Shown here one piece after another: positions 15,735-24,734 of a stretch of DNA of 64,000 nucleotides. Each line of letters begins with the position of its first letter. Positions within the stretch are counted from its first letter, which is position 1. The notes under the pieces were generated by a model, which had not been told where the DNA came from, searched no databases, and was given only the letters and a program-made list of their open reading frames with translations. The position numbers and the translations under genes were made by a program. The DNA comes from Pseudaeromonas sp038247115 (GTDB lineage: Bacteria; Pseudomonadota; Gammaproteobacteria; Enterobacterales; Aeromonadaceae). The stretch covers positions 1-64,000 of the forward strand of contig JBBRVG010000008.1 in the NCBI GenBank assembly GCA_038247115.1, given 5' to 3'.

Positions 15735-16592
15735 TCATTCATCACGCCTGTGGTAACCAGCACCATAGCTCCAGGATGCCCGGGGCTGGCGTCCTGCCGG
15801 ATCCTGGGCAAACCAGCGAGTGAGCAAACGGTACAGCTCCGGCTCCTGCTCTTGTAGCCGCCGGGGCTGAGTGAAAAACTGCTCGCAGAGAATGGAAAAA
15901 TACTCATCCGGTCCCTCGGCGGCCTGCTCATCCAGCCAGCACGGCTGGCCTGTTTCAAGCTGCTGGCACACCCGGCGATACCCCGACTCCAGCGCCGGTT
16001 GCCACTGGGTAATCGCCACTCCGGGCCGCTCCGGCGGCATGCCGTTAGCCGTGCCACCGGCCAGCATATCCAGCTTGTGGGCCAGCTCATGGATCAGCAG
16101 ATGGTAGCCATCCCACTGGCCATCGTGCAGCACCTCAGGCCATACCAGCACCACGGGGCCCTGCTCCCAGGCTTCGCCCAGATGAGCACTGGCGTCTACC
16201 CCCATCAACTCATCATCCAGCCACACCTGCTCCTCCCGTTCGACCACATCGGGCAGCAGGATCAGCTCATAAAAATTGCGATACCAGTCCAGCCCCAGAT
16301 TCAATATCGGCAAGCACGCCTGCAAGGCCATCCAGCCGAGTTGTCGCCGCGAGGGACGTACCCCCAAGCAGGTAATGCTCTTGCTCTGCAAAAAGCGCTC
16401 GGCCAGAGCGATCAGCCGATCCAACTCCGGATCCGAGAGTCCCTGCAGCACTGGAATGGTTGCCGCCAGGCTGCGCCACTCCGCCATGGGCAAATAGGGC
16501 TGCCGCGGCGCACCCCAACCCGACAGCCATTGCCACCACGCACGCCAGCTCATACCGACCATTCTCCGCCTGGATGGAGTAAATAGGGCCAT
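15735..16592 (-). CDS. mtfA: MtfA (Mlc titration factor A), zinc peptidase
   Basis: A cytoplasmic M90-type zinc aminopeptidase-like protein which in E. coli binds and inactivates the glucose repressor Mlc. 285 residues. The zinc motif HELAH is at 168-172 within LLIHELAHKLDMLAGG, and the downstream acidic ligand is in GPDEYFSILCEQFF at 228-240. The upstream WPEVLHDG is also conserved. The start could be at the ATG 39 bases in (MSWRAWW), since the ribosome sites of both are unclear. It is convergent with the BMP gene, 25 bases between the stops. Linkage to PTS control is known only from E. coli. Confidence 0.92.
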   Translation of the reverse strand: MALFTPSRRRMVGMSWRAWWQWLSGWGAPRQPYLPMAEWRSLAATIPVLQGLSDPELDRLIALAERFLQSKSITCLGVRPSRRQLGWMALQACLPILNLGLDWYRNFYELILLPDVVEREEQVWLDDELMGVDASAHLGEAWEQGPVVLVWPEVLHDGQWDGYHLLIHELAHKLDMLAGGTANGMPPERPGVAITQWQPALESGYRRVCQQLETGQPCWLDEQAAEGPDEYFSILCEQFFTQPRRLQEQEPELYRLLTRWFAQDPAGRQPRASWSYGAGYHRRDE

Positions 16593-16790
16593 CCCGTCCT
16601 GCTATAACCTGATATCACCAACCGTTCGCCTCGTCATGCAATCCCGAACATAGGAAAATTTGCCACCTGGGTTGCAGCCGCAGCTTGTCAGCATCCCGGC
16701 TTGCCTCTAGAATCGCGCGCGCTCATCCACACTATTTTGGATGCTACTCACGCAGTGCATCCCCACCACCTCTGTTTTGGAGAACAAACC

Positions 16791-17354
16791 GTGAACGAAA
16801 AATTGGCCAACCCCGCCCCGCTCGGCCTGATGGGCTTTGGTATGACCACAGTGCTGCTGAATATCCACAACGCCGGCTTTATGCCCATCAGTGCCATGAT
16901 CCTGGCTATGGGTCTGGCCTATGGTGGTATGGCGCAAGTGATCGCCGGTATCCTGGAATTCAAAAAGGGTAACACCTTCGGCCTGACCGCCTTCACCTCT
17001 TACGGTTTCTTCTGGATCAGCCTGGTGTTCCTGATCCTGCTGCCGAAGCTGGGTCTGGGCGATGCCGCCGATGAGTTCGCCATGGGCTGGTACCTGCTGA
17101 TGTGGGGCATCTTCACCCTGTTCATGTTCTTCGGCACTCTCAAAGGCCCGAAAGCGCTGCAGTTCGTATTTGGCTCTCTGGTCGTCCTGTTCGGCCTGCT
17201 GGCAGCGCGTGATTTCCTGGGCAATGCGACCCTGGGTACTATCGCTGGTTTTGAAGGGATTGTTTGTGGCGGCTCCGCCATTTATCTGGCCATGGCTGAA
17301 GTGCTGAACGAAAAATTCGGTCGCACCGTACTGCCTATCGGTGAGCCCAAGTAA
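16791..17354 (+). CDS. satP: Acetate/succinate-proton symporter SatP
   Basis: A GPR1/FUN34/YaaH-family channel-like carrier for acetate and succinate in the inner membrane, 187 residues with six hydrophobic segments. The signature NPAPLGLMGFGMTT is at residues 7-20, and GNTFGLTAFTSYG and FMFFGTLKG also match. The protein aligns with E. coli SatP from its first residue when the GTG at 16791 is used, and TTTGGAG precedes it. Upstream ATG starts would add an unlikely N-terminus. It is monocistronic with a strong terminator. It would serve acetate overflow or acetate uptake. Confidence 0.94.
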   Translation: MNEKLANPAPLGLMGFGMTTVLLNIHNAGFMPISAMILAMGLAYGGMAQVIAGILEFKKGNTFGLTAFTSYGFFWISLVFLILLPKLGLGDAADEFAMGWYLLMWGIFTLFMFFGTLKGPKALQFVFGSLVVLFGLLAARDFLGNATLGTIAGFEGIVCGGSAIYLAMAEVLNEKFGRTVLPIGEPK

Positions 17355-17391
17355 CGGTAACCACCCGTAACCGTTAAGCTGCACCCATCAG

Positions 17392-17418
17392 AAGACCGCC
17401 TTGTGCGGTCTTTTTTTA
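17392..17418 (+). terminator. Terminator of satP
   Basis: AAGACCGC-CTTGT-GCGGTCTT followed by a T-run. Confidence 0.92.
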
Positions 17419-17452
17419 TGTGTACACCTGTCGGGTCGCGGCACACTCGCAC

Positions 17453-17476
17453 AAAAAAGGCGCCCATCAAGGCGCC
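17453..17476 (-). terminator. Terminator of sstT
   Basis: On the minus strand GGCGCC-TTGATG-GGCGCC is followed by TTTTTT, 29 bases after the sstT stop. Confidence 0.88.
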
Positions 17477-17504
17477 CTGTTGCATATTCTATTTAACGTC
17501 TGGA

Positions 17505-18767
17505 TCAGGCGTCAGCGGGCTCGACATTTACCTCGGCCGTGGCCTCGGTGACGGCGCTCTCTTCGGCCATACAGGCCGCGGCGGTAAACAGCACATCGGT
17601 CGAGCTGTTAAGGGCCGTTTCAGCCGAATCTTGCAGCACACCGATGATAAAGCCGACAGCAACCACCTGCATGGCGACATCGTTGCTGATCCCGAACAGG
17701 CTGCATGCCAGCGGGATGAGCAGCAAGGAGCCCCCGGCCACACCTGATGCCCCGCAGGCAGCGATGGTCGAGACCACGCTCAGCAGCAGCGCGGTCGCCA
17801 GATCCACCTCGATCCCCAGGGTATGCACAGCCGCCAGTGCCAGCACTGATATGGTGATGGCGGCGCCCGCCATATTGATGGTGGCCCCCAGGGGAATGGA
17901 GACGGCATAGGTCTCTTCCGGCAGCTTGAGCTTTTCACACAACGCCATGTTGACCGGGATATTGGCCGCCGAACTACGGGTAAAGAAGGCGGTGACGCCA
18001 CTTTCGCGCAGACAGGTCAGTACCAGCGGGTACGGGTTGCGCTTGAGCTTCCAGTAGACGATCAGTGGATTGACCACGAAGGCCACAAACAGCATACAAC
18101 CCAGCAACACCGCCAGCAGATGGGCGTAGCCCAGCAGTGCCGAGAAGCCGCTTTCTGCCAGAGTCGAAGCCACCAGACCAAAAATCCCCAACGGTGCACA
18201 GCGGATCACCCATTTGACGATACTGGAGACAGCGTGGGAGAGATCCTGGATCAACTCTTTGGTACCGGCATTGGCATGGCGCAGCGCCAGCCCCAGGCCG
18301 ATAGCCCACGCCAGAATACCGATGTAGTTGGCTTCCATCAGCGCCTTGATGGGGTTACTGACCACGCTGAAAAGCAAGGTGCCCAGTACTTCGCTGATGC
18401 CGCCCGGCGGTGTGATATCAGCGGTGTTGGTCGCCAGTTGCAGCTCCGATGGAAAGACGAAGCTGGCAACGACACCGACCACAGCCGCGCAGAAGGTACC
18501 GAACAGGTAGAGGATCAAGAGCGGACGGATACTGGTTTTCTGTCCATGTTGATGGCTGGCAATAGAAGCGGCCACCAGAATAAACACCAGTACTGGCGCG
18601 ACGGCTTTCAAGGCCCCGACAAACAGGCTACCGAGTAAGCCCGCCAGCTGTGCCTGTGCGGGTGCAATCCAGGCCAGCAGGCAGCCGAGTACCAGACCGA
18701 CCACAATCTGGCTGACCAGAGATGTGTGTTGGAGCAAACGAATAAGGGGATTGGTTGATGGTTTCAT
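17505..18767 (-). CDS. sstT: Serine/threonine:sodium symporter SstT
   Basis: A DAACS-family (glutamate-transporter-like) sodium symporter that imports serine and threonine. 420 residues with about 8 membrane helices and two re-entrant loops. Typical stretches are LVSQIVVGLVLGCLLAW near residue 20, FTRSSAANIPVNMALCEKL (the serine-rich hairpin loop), SIPLGATINMAGAAITI, and GASGVAGGSLLLIPLACSLFGIS. It is monocistronic and terminated before it meets satP. A serine-rich diet would feed pyruvate into the fermentative genes of this region. Confidence 0.95.
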   Translation of the reverse strand: MKPSTNPLIRLLQHTSLVSQIVVGLVLGCLLAWIAPAQAQLAGLLGSLFVGALKAVAPVLVFILVAASIASHQHGQKTSIRPLLILYLFGTFCAAVVGVVASFVFPSELQLATNTADITPPGGISEVLGTLLFSVVSNPIKALMEANYIGILAWAIGLGLALRHANAGTKELIQDLSHAVSSIVKWVIRCAPLGIFGLVASTLAESGFSALLGYAHLLAVLLGCMLFVAFVVNPLIVYWKLKRNPYPLVLTCLRESGVTAFFTRSSAANIPVNMALCEKLKLPEETYAVSIPLGATINMAGAAITISVLALAAVHTLGIEVDLATALLLSVVSTIAACGASGVAGGSLLLIPLACSLFGISNDVAMQVVAVGFIIGVLQDSAETALNSSTDVLFTAAACMAEESAVTEATAEVNVEPADA

Positions 18768-19011
18768 AGCATATCCATGGCTGTGAATGTGTCATTAATG
18801 GGTCCATTTCGCCGCATACCTTCCTGACATATGCGGCAAATCCGCCACAGAATACCTGAATACTCGGCCATTTCCCCCTATGAATGCGTGGTAAAAGGGT
18901 TCGGATGTCGAATTTATGACCAAACGCAGATTTGACAGGTTTCCGGGGGCTCGGGATGCGAGAGCCCCATGCTAATCTGATGCCCTTTTCACGCCTTGTG
19001 AGCCCTGTGCC

Positions 19012-20940
19012 ATGGTTTTGTCCTCCTTACAGCAGTACTTCGGATTCTCGACCCTAAGACCCGGTCAGAACGAGGTGATCGCGCATATTCTGGCCGGACA
19101 CTCGGTGGCCGCCATTTTCCCGACCGGCTCGGGCAAATCACTGTGCTATCAATTACCGGCCCTGCATCTACCCCACCTCACCCTCGTCATCTCCCCCCTG
19201 CTGGCCCTGATGCATGATCAACTGGAGTTTCTGCGCAGCAAGGGGATTGCCGCCGCGGCGCTGGACTCGACACTGGATGCCAACCAGAGTCGCGAGCTGA
19301 TGGGTCAGGTCGAGCGGGGTGAGCTCAAGATCCTGATGATTTCAGTGGAACGCCTGAAAAACGAACGCTTCCGCCGCTTCATCGCCCGTATCCCGCTCTC
19401 CTTATTGGTGGTCGATGAGGCGCACTGCATCTCGGAATGGGGCCACAACTTTCGCCCCGATTATCTGAAACTGCCCAGCTATCGTCAGCAATTGCAGATC
19501 CCCCAGGTATTGTTGCTCACCGCTACTGCAACCCCTGCCGTCATCGCCGATATGCAGCGCAAATTTGCCATAGCGCCGGAGCATGTGGTGGCAACCGGGT
19601 TTTATCGCGCCAATCTGGATATCAGCGTCTTACCCGCTCCTCAAGTCAGACGGGACCAGATGCTACTGCAGCTGATTGCGCAAGCGCCCCGGCTGCCGAC
19701 CATCGTCTACGTCACCTTGCAGCAGACGGCCGAGCAAGTGGCTTCCTTGCTGCAGCAGTCCGGCATCCAGGCTCAGGCCTATCATGCCGGTTTGGGATCC
19801 GAGGAGCGCGAGGCCATCCAACAGGGATTCATGAGCAATCGACACGACTGCATCGTCGCCACTATTGCCTTTGGCATGGGCATCGACAAGGCGAATATTC
19901 GCCGGGTGGTCCATTACGATCTGCCCAAATCGATAGAAAATTACTCCCAGGAGATCGGCCGCGCCGGACGGGATGGTCAACTCGCCCACTGCACAGTGCT
20001 GGCTAGCCGTGAGCAGGTCCCGGTGCTGGAAAACTTTGTCTATGGCGACACCCCGGATCGCTCGAGCATCACCCAGGTATTGGAAGAGATCCGCAATAGC
20101 CCAGCAGAATGGGAGATAGTGCTGCTGCGCCTGAGCCAGCGCTGCAATATCAGGCTGCTCCCGTTGAAGACCTTGCTGGTCTATCTGGAGCTGGCTGGCG
20201 TTATAGCTCCGGCCTATAGCTATTTTGCCGAGTTCCGCTTCAAGTTTATCCAGTCGCCCGAGGAGATCCTGGGCCGCTTCCAAGGCGAGCGACGGCAGTT
20301 TCTGCAGCAGGTGTTTGCCGCCGCGCCGCGCGCTCGCAGTTGGTGTTCGCTGGATCTGGCCGAGCTGGCTCGTCTGGGTGCCGAGCGCAGTCGCGCCGTC
20401 ACAGCGCTGGATTATCTGCATCAGCAAGGCTGGATTGAGCTGGAAAGCAAGCAGATGACCGAGGTCTATCATCGGCTGGCACTGCCGAACGACTTGCAGC
20501 CCTTGAGTCTGCAACTGCACCAGCAATTTCTGGACAAGGAGCAAAGCGAGTTACAACGCATTCAGCAGATGCTGCAGTTTTTCGGCTCCTCGACCTGCCT
20601 GAGCCAGCAACTGGCCCACTATTTTGCCGATACCCAGGCTCCGCAGCAGTGCGGTCACTGCTCCAGCTGTCGCGGGGCCAGCGCCACTTTGCCGGAGGCT
20701 GCGCCCTCCACTCTGCTGCAGACCGCACCGCTGGAGAGCTGGCTGCAGCAATTACAGCAAGCCTGTCACCCGCACCCGCTGACACCCCGACTGGTCGCCC
20801 GCCACCTGTGCGGCCTGATGACGCCGCTGAGTAGCCAGCTTAAATTGCCCGGGTTACCCAGTCATGGTCGTCTGGCTCAGGTACCATTTGCCGAGGTCGA
20901 AGCGGCTGCCCAGCGGCTACTGAGTGGGCTCAATCCCTAG
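19012..20940 (+). CDS. RecQ-family ATP-dependent DNA helicase
   Basis: A 3'-5' DNA helicase of the RecQ group, 642 residues. The Walker A motif TGSGKS is at 38-43 and DEAH at 135-138. LLLTATATP (motif III), VYVTLQQTAEQVASLL, AFGMGIDKANIRRVVHYDLPKSIENYSQEIGRAGRDG (motifs V-VI) follow. A zinc-binding cluster is visible near residues 525-550 (STC...CGHCSSC). There is no clear HRDC domain at the C-terminus. It differs enough from canonical RecQ that it is probably the second RecQ-like paralogue seen in this group. It is monocistronic and convergent with purF. Confidence 0.88.
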   Translation: MVLSSLQQYFGFSTLRPGQNEVIAHILAGHSVAAIFPTGSGKSLCYQLPALHLPHLTLVISPLLALMHDQLEFLRSKGIAAAALDSTLDANQSRELMGQVERGELKILMISVERLKNERFRRFIARIPLSLLVVDEAHCISEWGHNFRPDYLKLPSYRQQLQIPQVLLLTATATPAVIADMQRKFAIAPEHVVATGFYRANLDISVLPAPQVRRDQMLLQLIAQAPRLPTIVYVTLQQTAEQVASLLQQSGIQAQAYHAGLGSEEREAIQQGFMSNRHDCIVATIAFGMGIDKANIRRVVHYDLPKSIENYSQEIGRAGRDGQLAHCTVLASREQVPVLENFVYGDTPDRSSITQVLEEIRNSPAEWEIVLLRLSQRCNIRLLPLKTLLVYLELAGVIAPAYSYFAEFRFKFIQSPEEILGRFQGERRQFLQQVFAAAPRARSWCSLDLAELARLGAERSRAVTALDYLHQQGWIELESKQMTEVYHRLALPNDLQPLSLQLHQQFLDKEQSELQRIQQMLQFFGSSTCLSQQLAHYFADTQAPQQCGHCSSCRGASATLPEAAPSTLLQTAPLESWLQQLQQACHPHPLTPRLVARHLCGLMTPLSSQLKLPGLPSHGRLAQVPFAEVEAAAQRLLSGLNP

Positions 20941-20976
20941 CCGTTTAATACACGTCTGAGAATTGCAACGCTCATA

Positions 20977-21003
20977 AAAAAGAGCGGCATCCGCCGCTCT
21001 TCT
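20977..21003. terminator. Bidirectional terminator, helicase/purF
   Basis: AAGAGCGGC-ATCC-GCCGCTCTT is flanked by an A-run on the left and TCTTT on the right. It serves purF (strong T-run on minus) and probably the helicase gene. Confidence 0.85.
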
Positions 21004-21031
21004 TTGATAACCGGGTGTAAAGGTAAGAACC

Positions 21032-22552
21032 TTAGTTCTCGCCGTTATACATCTCCAGATCGGCAACGCCCTCGTTCCACTCACGAACCGCCTTGGCATC
21101 GTCGTTGCGCAGGGAGTTCAGGAAGTCGAGGTAGCCTTGATCCACATCGCCGGTGACATACTGGCCACTGAACACCGAGGTTTCAAACTGGGTCAGAGCC
21201 GGATTCCCTTCACGCACCGCCGCTTCCAGATCTGCCAGGTCCTGGAAGATCAGGCCATCTGCACCGATCAGGGTGCAGATTTCGCTGACATCACGACCAT
21301 AAGCGATCAGCTCGTTGCTGGTCGGCATATCGATACCATAGACGTTCGGGAAGCGGATCTCGGGGGCCGCCGAGGCAAAGTAGACCTTGGCTGCACCGGC
21401 CTCACGAGCCATATCGATGATCTGACCCGAGGTGGTGCCCCGTACGATGGAGTCATCCACCAGCAGTACCTTCTTGCCCTTGAACTCGGAGGAGATGGCA
21501 TTGAGCTTGCTGCGTACCGACTTCTTGCGCTGGGTCTGACCCGGCATGATGAAGGTCCGGCCAATGTAGCGGTTCTTCACAAAGCCCTGACGGTAGGGTT
21601 TGTTCAGGCGCTGGGCAATCTCCAGTGCGATATCACAGGAGGTCTCCGGGATCGGGATGACCACATCGATATCCAGATCGGCCCATTCCCGTTTGATCTT
21701 CTCACCCAGCATTTGTCCCATATGCACGCGCGCGGCATAGACAGAGACCTGATCGATGAAAGAGTCCGGACGGGCAAAGTAGACGTATTCGAAGATACAG
21801 GGGCACAGCTTGGGATTATCGGCACACTGACGGCTGGTCAGCTCGCCTTCCTGGCTGATGTAGATCGCCTCACCAGGAGCCACATCCCGCATCAGCTCGA
21901 AGCCCAGTATATCCAGCGCCACGCTTTCAGAGGCCACCATGTACTCCTGAGTACCATCGTCATTCAGACGACGGCCCAGAACCAGCGGGCGGATCCCGTT
22001 CGGATCGCGGAACGCGACCATGCCATGACCTATGATGAGAGCCACCACTGCATAGGCACCGCGCACCTGACGGTGCACACGGCTGACGGCAGCAAACACA
22101 TCATCCGGACGCAGCGGCATATCCACGGCGCGCTCCAGCTCGTGAGCGAAAACGTTTAACAACACTTCAGAATCAGAGGTGGTGTTGATGTGACGGCGGG
22201 CCAGTTTGCTCTGCTGTTCACGCAGATCCTTGGCATTGGTCAGGTTACCGTTGTGCGCCAGCGTGATGCCGAACGGCGAGTTGACGTAGAACGGCTGAGC
22301 TTCGGCGGCGCTGGAGCTACCGGCGGTAGGATAGCGGACATGGCCGATCCCCATGTTGCCCTTCAACCGCTGCATGTGCCGGATCTCGAACACATCCTTG
22401 ACCAGACCATTCGCCTTGCGTTGTTTGAAATTCCCATCTGCGATGGTCACGATGCCAGCAGCATCCTGGCCACGGTGTTGCAACACGGTCAACGCATCAT
22501 AAAGGGCCTGATTAACCGGGGTGGTGCCCACTATACCGACGATACCACACAT
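21032..22552 (-). CDS. purF: Amidophosphoribosyltransferase
   Basis: Catalyses the first step of purine synthesis, PRPP plus glutamine to phosphoribosylamine, in the cytoplasm. 506 residues, as in E. coli (505). Cys2 of MCGIVGIVG is the N-terminal nucleophile of the class II glutaminase, released after Met removal. RHMQRLKGNMGIGHVRYPT and NLTNAKDLREQ belong to that domain. The PRPP-binding motif VLLVDDSIVRGTTS is near residue 365. It lies 42 bases after cvpA on the same strand, as in E. coli, so the two form an operon. Confidence 0.97.
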   Translation of the reverse strand: MCGIVGIVGTTPVNQALYDALTVLQHRGQDAAGIVTIADGNFKQRKANGLVKDVFEIRHMQRLKGNMGIGHVRYPTAGSSSAAEAQPFYVNSPFGITLAHNGNLTNAKDLREQQSKLARRHINTTSDSEVLLNVFAHELERAVDMPLRPDDVFAAVSRVHRQVRGAYAVVALIIGHGMVAFRDPNGIRPLVLGRRLNDDGTQEYMVASESVALDILGFELMRDVAPGEAIYISQEGELTSRQCADNPKLCPCIFEYVYFARPDSFIDQVSVYAARVHMGQMLGEKIKREWADLDIDVVIPIPETSCDIALEIAQRLNKPYRQGFVKNRYIGRTFIMPGQTQRKKSVRSKLNAISSEFKGKKVLLVDDSIVRGTTSGQIIDMAREAGAAKVYFASAAPEIRFPNVYGIDMPTSNELIAYGRDVSEICTLIGADGLIFQDLADLEAAVREGNPALTQFETSVFSGQYVTGDVDQGYLDFLNSLRNDDAKAVREWNEGVADLEMYNGEN

Positions 22553-22594
22553 GTCCTTGTTACCTCGAGGTCACTAGTTACTGAATAAAACGGA

Positions 22595-23077
22595 TCATTT
22601 AATGAAACTTGATGAGCTCTTCATGAACTCGAAAAACCAGTTCACGACCACACCAAATTCCGGAATGAGGACGGATTTTTGCCACCACACAGCGCTGTGG
22701 GCGCTGGTAAAGGTGTCCATAAAAAATAGCAGGGCGCTGACAATCAGCACGCCACGGATGGCGCCAAAACAGATGCCCAGCATGCGATCGGTCCCCGAGA
22801 GCCCTGTCTTGTCGACCAGAGTCGCAATCACATAGTTGACGATAGAGCCCAGAATCAGGGTGGCGACAAACAGCACCACAATGGCCACACCATTGCGGAT
22901 CAGCGAATCGGAGATGGAGGTGAAGAATACGGCCAGATCGCCGTAGAAGTTGCTGGCCACAAAAAAGGCCGCAAACCAGGTCAACAATGAGAGGGCTTCC
23001 TTGACGAAGCCACGGATCAGGCTGATGAGTGAAGACAAGCCGATCACAGCCAGGATAGCGAAATCAATCCAGACCAC
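22595..23077 (-). CDS. cvpA: CvpA membrane protein (GTG start)
   Basis: An inner membrane protein of four hydrophobic segments that E. coli needs for colicin V export and for envelope fitness. 160 residues (E. coli 162) when started at the GTG that begins VWIDFAILAVIGLSSLISL, matching the E. coli N-terminus; GTGGAG lies upstream. The longer frame to 23206 adds 43 residues without homology and is rejected. ALSLLTWFAAFFVAS, KTGLSGTDRMLGICFGAIRG and the WFFEF...SSSS tail are conserved. First gene of the cvpA-purF unit, with a partial PurR-type box upstream. Confidence 0.93.
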   Translation of the reverse strand: MVWIDFAILAVIGLSSLISLIRGFVKEALSLLTWFAAFFVASNFYGDLAVFFTSISDSLIRNGVAIVVLFVATLILGSIVNYVIATLVDKTGLSGTDRMLGICFGAIRGVLIVSALLFFMDTFTSAHSAVWWQKSVLIPEFGVVVNWFFEFMKSSSSFIK

Positions 23078-23115
23078 AGACACTCCACGGGCCACTAAAA
23101 TTGCGGCGCATTCTA

Positions 23116-23131
23116 GCAAAAACGATTGCGC
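23116..23131 (-). promoter_or_regulatory. Possible PurR box before cvpA-purF
   Basis: GCAAAAACGATTGCGC matches the PurR operator ACGCAAACGTTTGCGT at 11 of 16 positions, including the central CG and most of the right half. It lies about 40 bases before the cvpA start. E. coli cvpA-purF is controlled by PurR at a similar site. Confidence 0.45.
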
Positions 23132-23172
23132 ATTGCTTGTGAAAAAGCGGCGCTGCGCAGCTTGGGAAACGA

Positions 23173-23198
23173 ATCGGGGCCGCAAGAGCGGCCCCGAT
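23173..23198 (-). terminator. Hairpin after serS
   Basis: Perfect 11-bp stem ATCGGGGCCGC / GCGGCCCCGAT just after the serS stop. The T-tract is weak, so some read-through into cvpA-purF is possible. Confidence 0.6.
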
Positions 23199-23206
23199 GT
23201 CATCAC

Positions 23207-24505
23207 TTACCCGATGTGGGTCAAACCGCCCATGTAAGGGCGCAACACTTGCGGGACTTCAATGCGTCCATCGGCCTGCTGGTAATTTTCCAGCACAGCC
23301 ACCAGAGTTCGCCCTACCGCCAAACCGGAACCGTTCAGGGTGTGCAGCAGAGTCGGTTTGCCGTCGGCACCCCGCACTCGTGCTTGCATCCGGCGCGCCT
23401 GGAAATCAGCACAGTTGGAGCAAGAGGAGATCTCGCGATAGGTATTCTGCGCCGGCAGCCAGACTTCCAGATCGTAGGTCTTGGCGGCCGAGAAGCCCAT
23501 ATCACCGGTACACAGGGTGATGACCCGATACGGCAGCTCCAGCAGTTGCAGTACCTTTTCGGCATGCCCCACCATCTCTTCGAGGGCATCCCAAGAGGTT
23601 TCCGGGCTGACCAGCTGTACCATCTCGACCTTGTCGAACTGGTGCATGCGGATCAGACCCCGGGTATCGCGACCATAGGAACCCGCTTCGGAGCGGAAGC
23701 AGGGGCTGTGAGCGGTCAGCTTCAGGGGCAGATCTTTTTCGTCGGTGATGGTATCGCGCACTATATTGGTCAACGGCACTTCAGCAGTCGGGATCAAGGA
23801 GAACTTCTTGACCTTACCCTCTTCATCGCCTTCACCTGTGATAGCGGTGTGGAACAGGTCGTTATAGAACTTCGGCAACTGACCGGTACCTTGCAGGCTG
23901 TCGGCATTGACCAAATAAGGCACGTAGCACTCGGTATAGCCATGTTGCTGGGTATGCAAGTCGAGCATGAATTGCGCCAGCGCACGGTGCATGCGGGCAA
24001 TCTGCCCCTGCATCACCACGAAGCGGGAGCCGGAAATCTTGGTGGCGGTGGCAAAATCGATGCCTTTGACACCTTCACCCAAGGCCACATGATCCTTGGG
24101 CTCGAATTCGAATTGACGCGGCGAGCCCCAGCGGCGAACTTCGACGTTGTCGCTCTCATCCTTGCCGGCAGGCACTGAGTCATGAGGCAGGTTCGGAATA
24201 GCCAGAGCCAGGGCTTCAAGCTCGGCCAGCACTTCATCCTGTTTGCGCTTGCAGTCGTCCAACTCGGAGCCCAACTCACCAACCTGCGCCATCAGCGGTG
24301 CGACATCTTCGCCGCGACGCTTGGCGTCACCAATCGCTTTGGAACGGGCATTACGCTCGGCTTGCAACTCCTGGGTCCGGGTTTGCAACGTCTTGCGTTG
24401 CTCTTCCAGGCCATTGATACGAGCCACATCCAGAGTGAACCCCCGGGCAGCCAACCGTTCTGCCGCTTCGATGATATCAGCGCGCAAGTATTTGGGATCT
24501 AACAT
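23207..24505 (-). CDS. serS: Seryl-tRNA synthetase
   Basis: Class II synthetase charging tRNA-Ser (one such tRNA is at the left end of the window). 432 residues from ATG 24505, which begins the family N-terminus MLDPKYLR; the reading frame to 24604 is open only through a TTG and is rejected. An N-terminal long coiled-coil arm spans residues about 28-100 (EEQRKTLQTRTQELQAERN). Motif 2 FRSEAGSYGRDTRGLIRMHQF and motif 3 NGSGLAVGRTLVAVLENYQ are clear. It follows rarA on the same strand with 229 bases between. Confidence 0.97.
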   Translation of the reverse strand: MLDPKYLRADIIEAAERLAARGFTLDVARINGLEEQRKTLQTRTQELQAERNARSKAIGDAKRRGEDVAPLMAQVGELGSELDDCKRKQDEVLAELEALALAIPNLPHDSVPAGKDESDNVEVRRWGSPRQFEFEPKDHVALGEGVKGIDFATATKISGSRFVVMQGQIARMHRALAQFMLDLHTQQHGYTECYVPYLVNADSLQGTGQLPKFYNDLFHTAITGEGDEEGKVKKFSLIPTAEVPLTNIVRDTITDEKDLPLKLTAHSPCFRSEAGSYGRDTRGLIRMHQFDKVEMVQLVSPETSWDALEEMVGHAEKVLQLLELPYRVITLCTGDMGFSAAKTYDLEVWLPAQNTYREISSCSNCADFQARRMQARVRGADGKPTLLHTLNGSGLAVGRTLVAVLENYQQADGRIEVPQVLRPYMGGLTHIG

Positions 24506-24734
24506 GTCTGACCTGCTTGTAGTTATTGCTTGGTAATGAAAGAGGGCTTGCCGATGCCGGGTCAACTCGCACGCCACACAACAGAAGGCGGTGGCTCGGG
24601 TCAAGGCAAAGACAAACTTTTAGTTGGCAACGAGTCTATCAAAATCCGCCGCTGCCTGTCATGGTCGGCGCCAGGATTCCTTGCGCCAAGGGTACATTAG
24701 GCTTTCGTACCACACGACGCCTGGGTATGGGCGA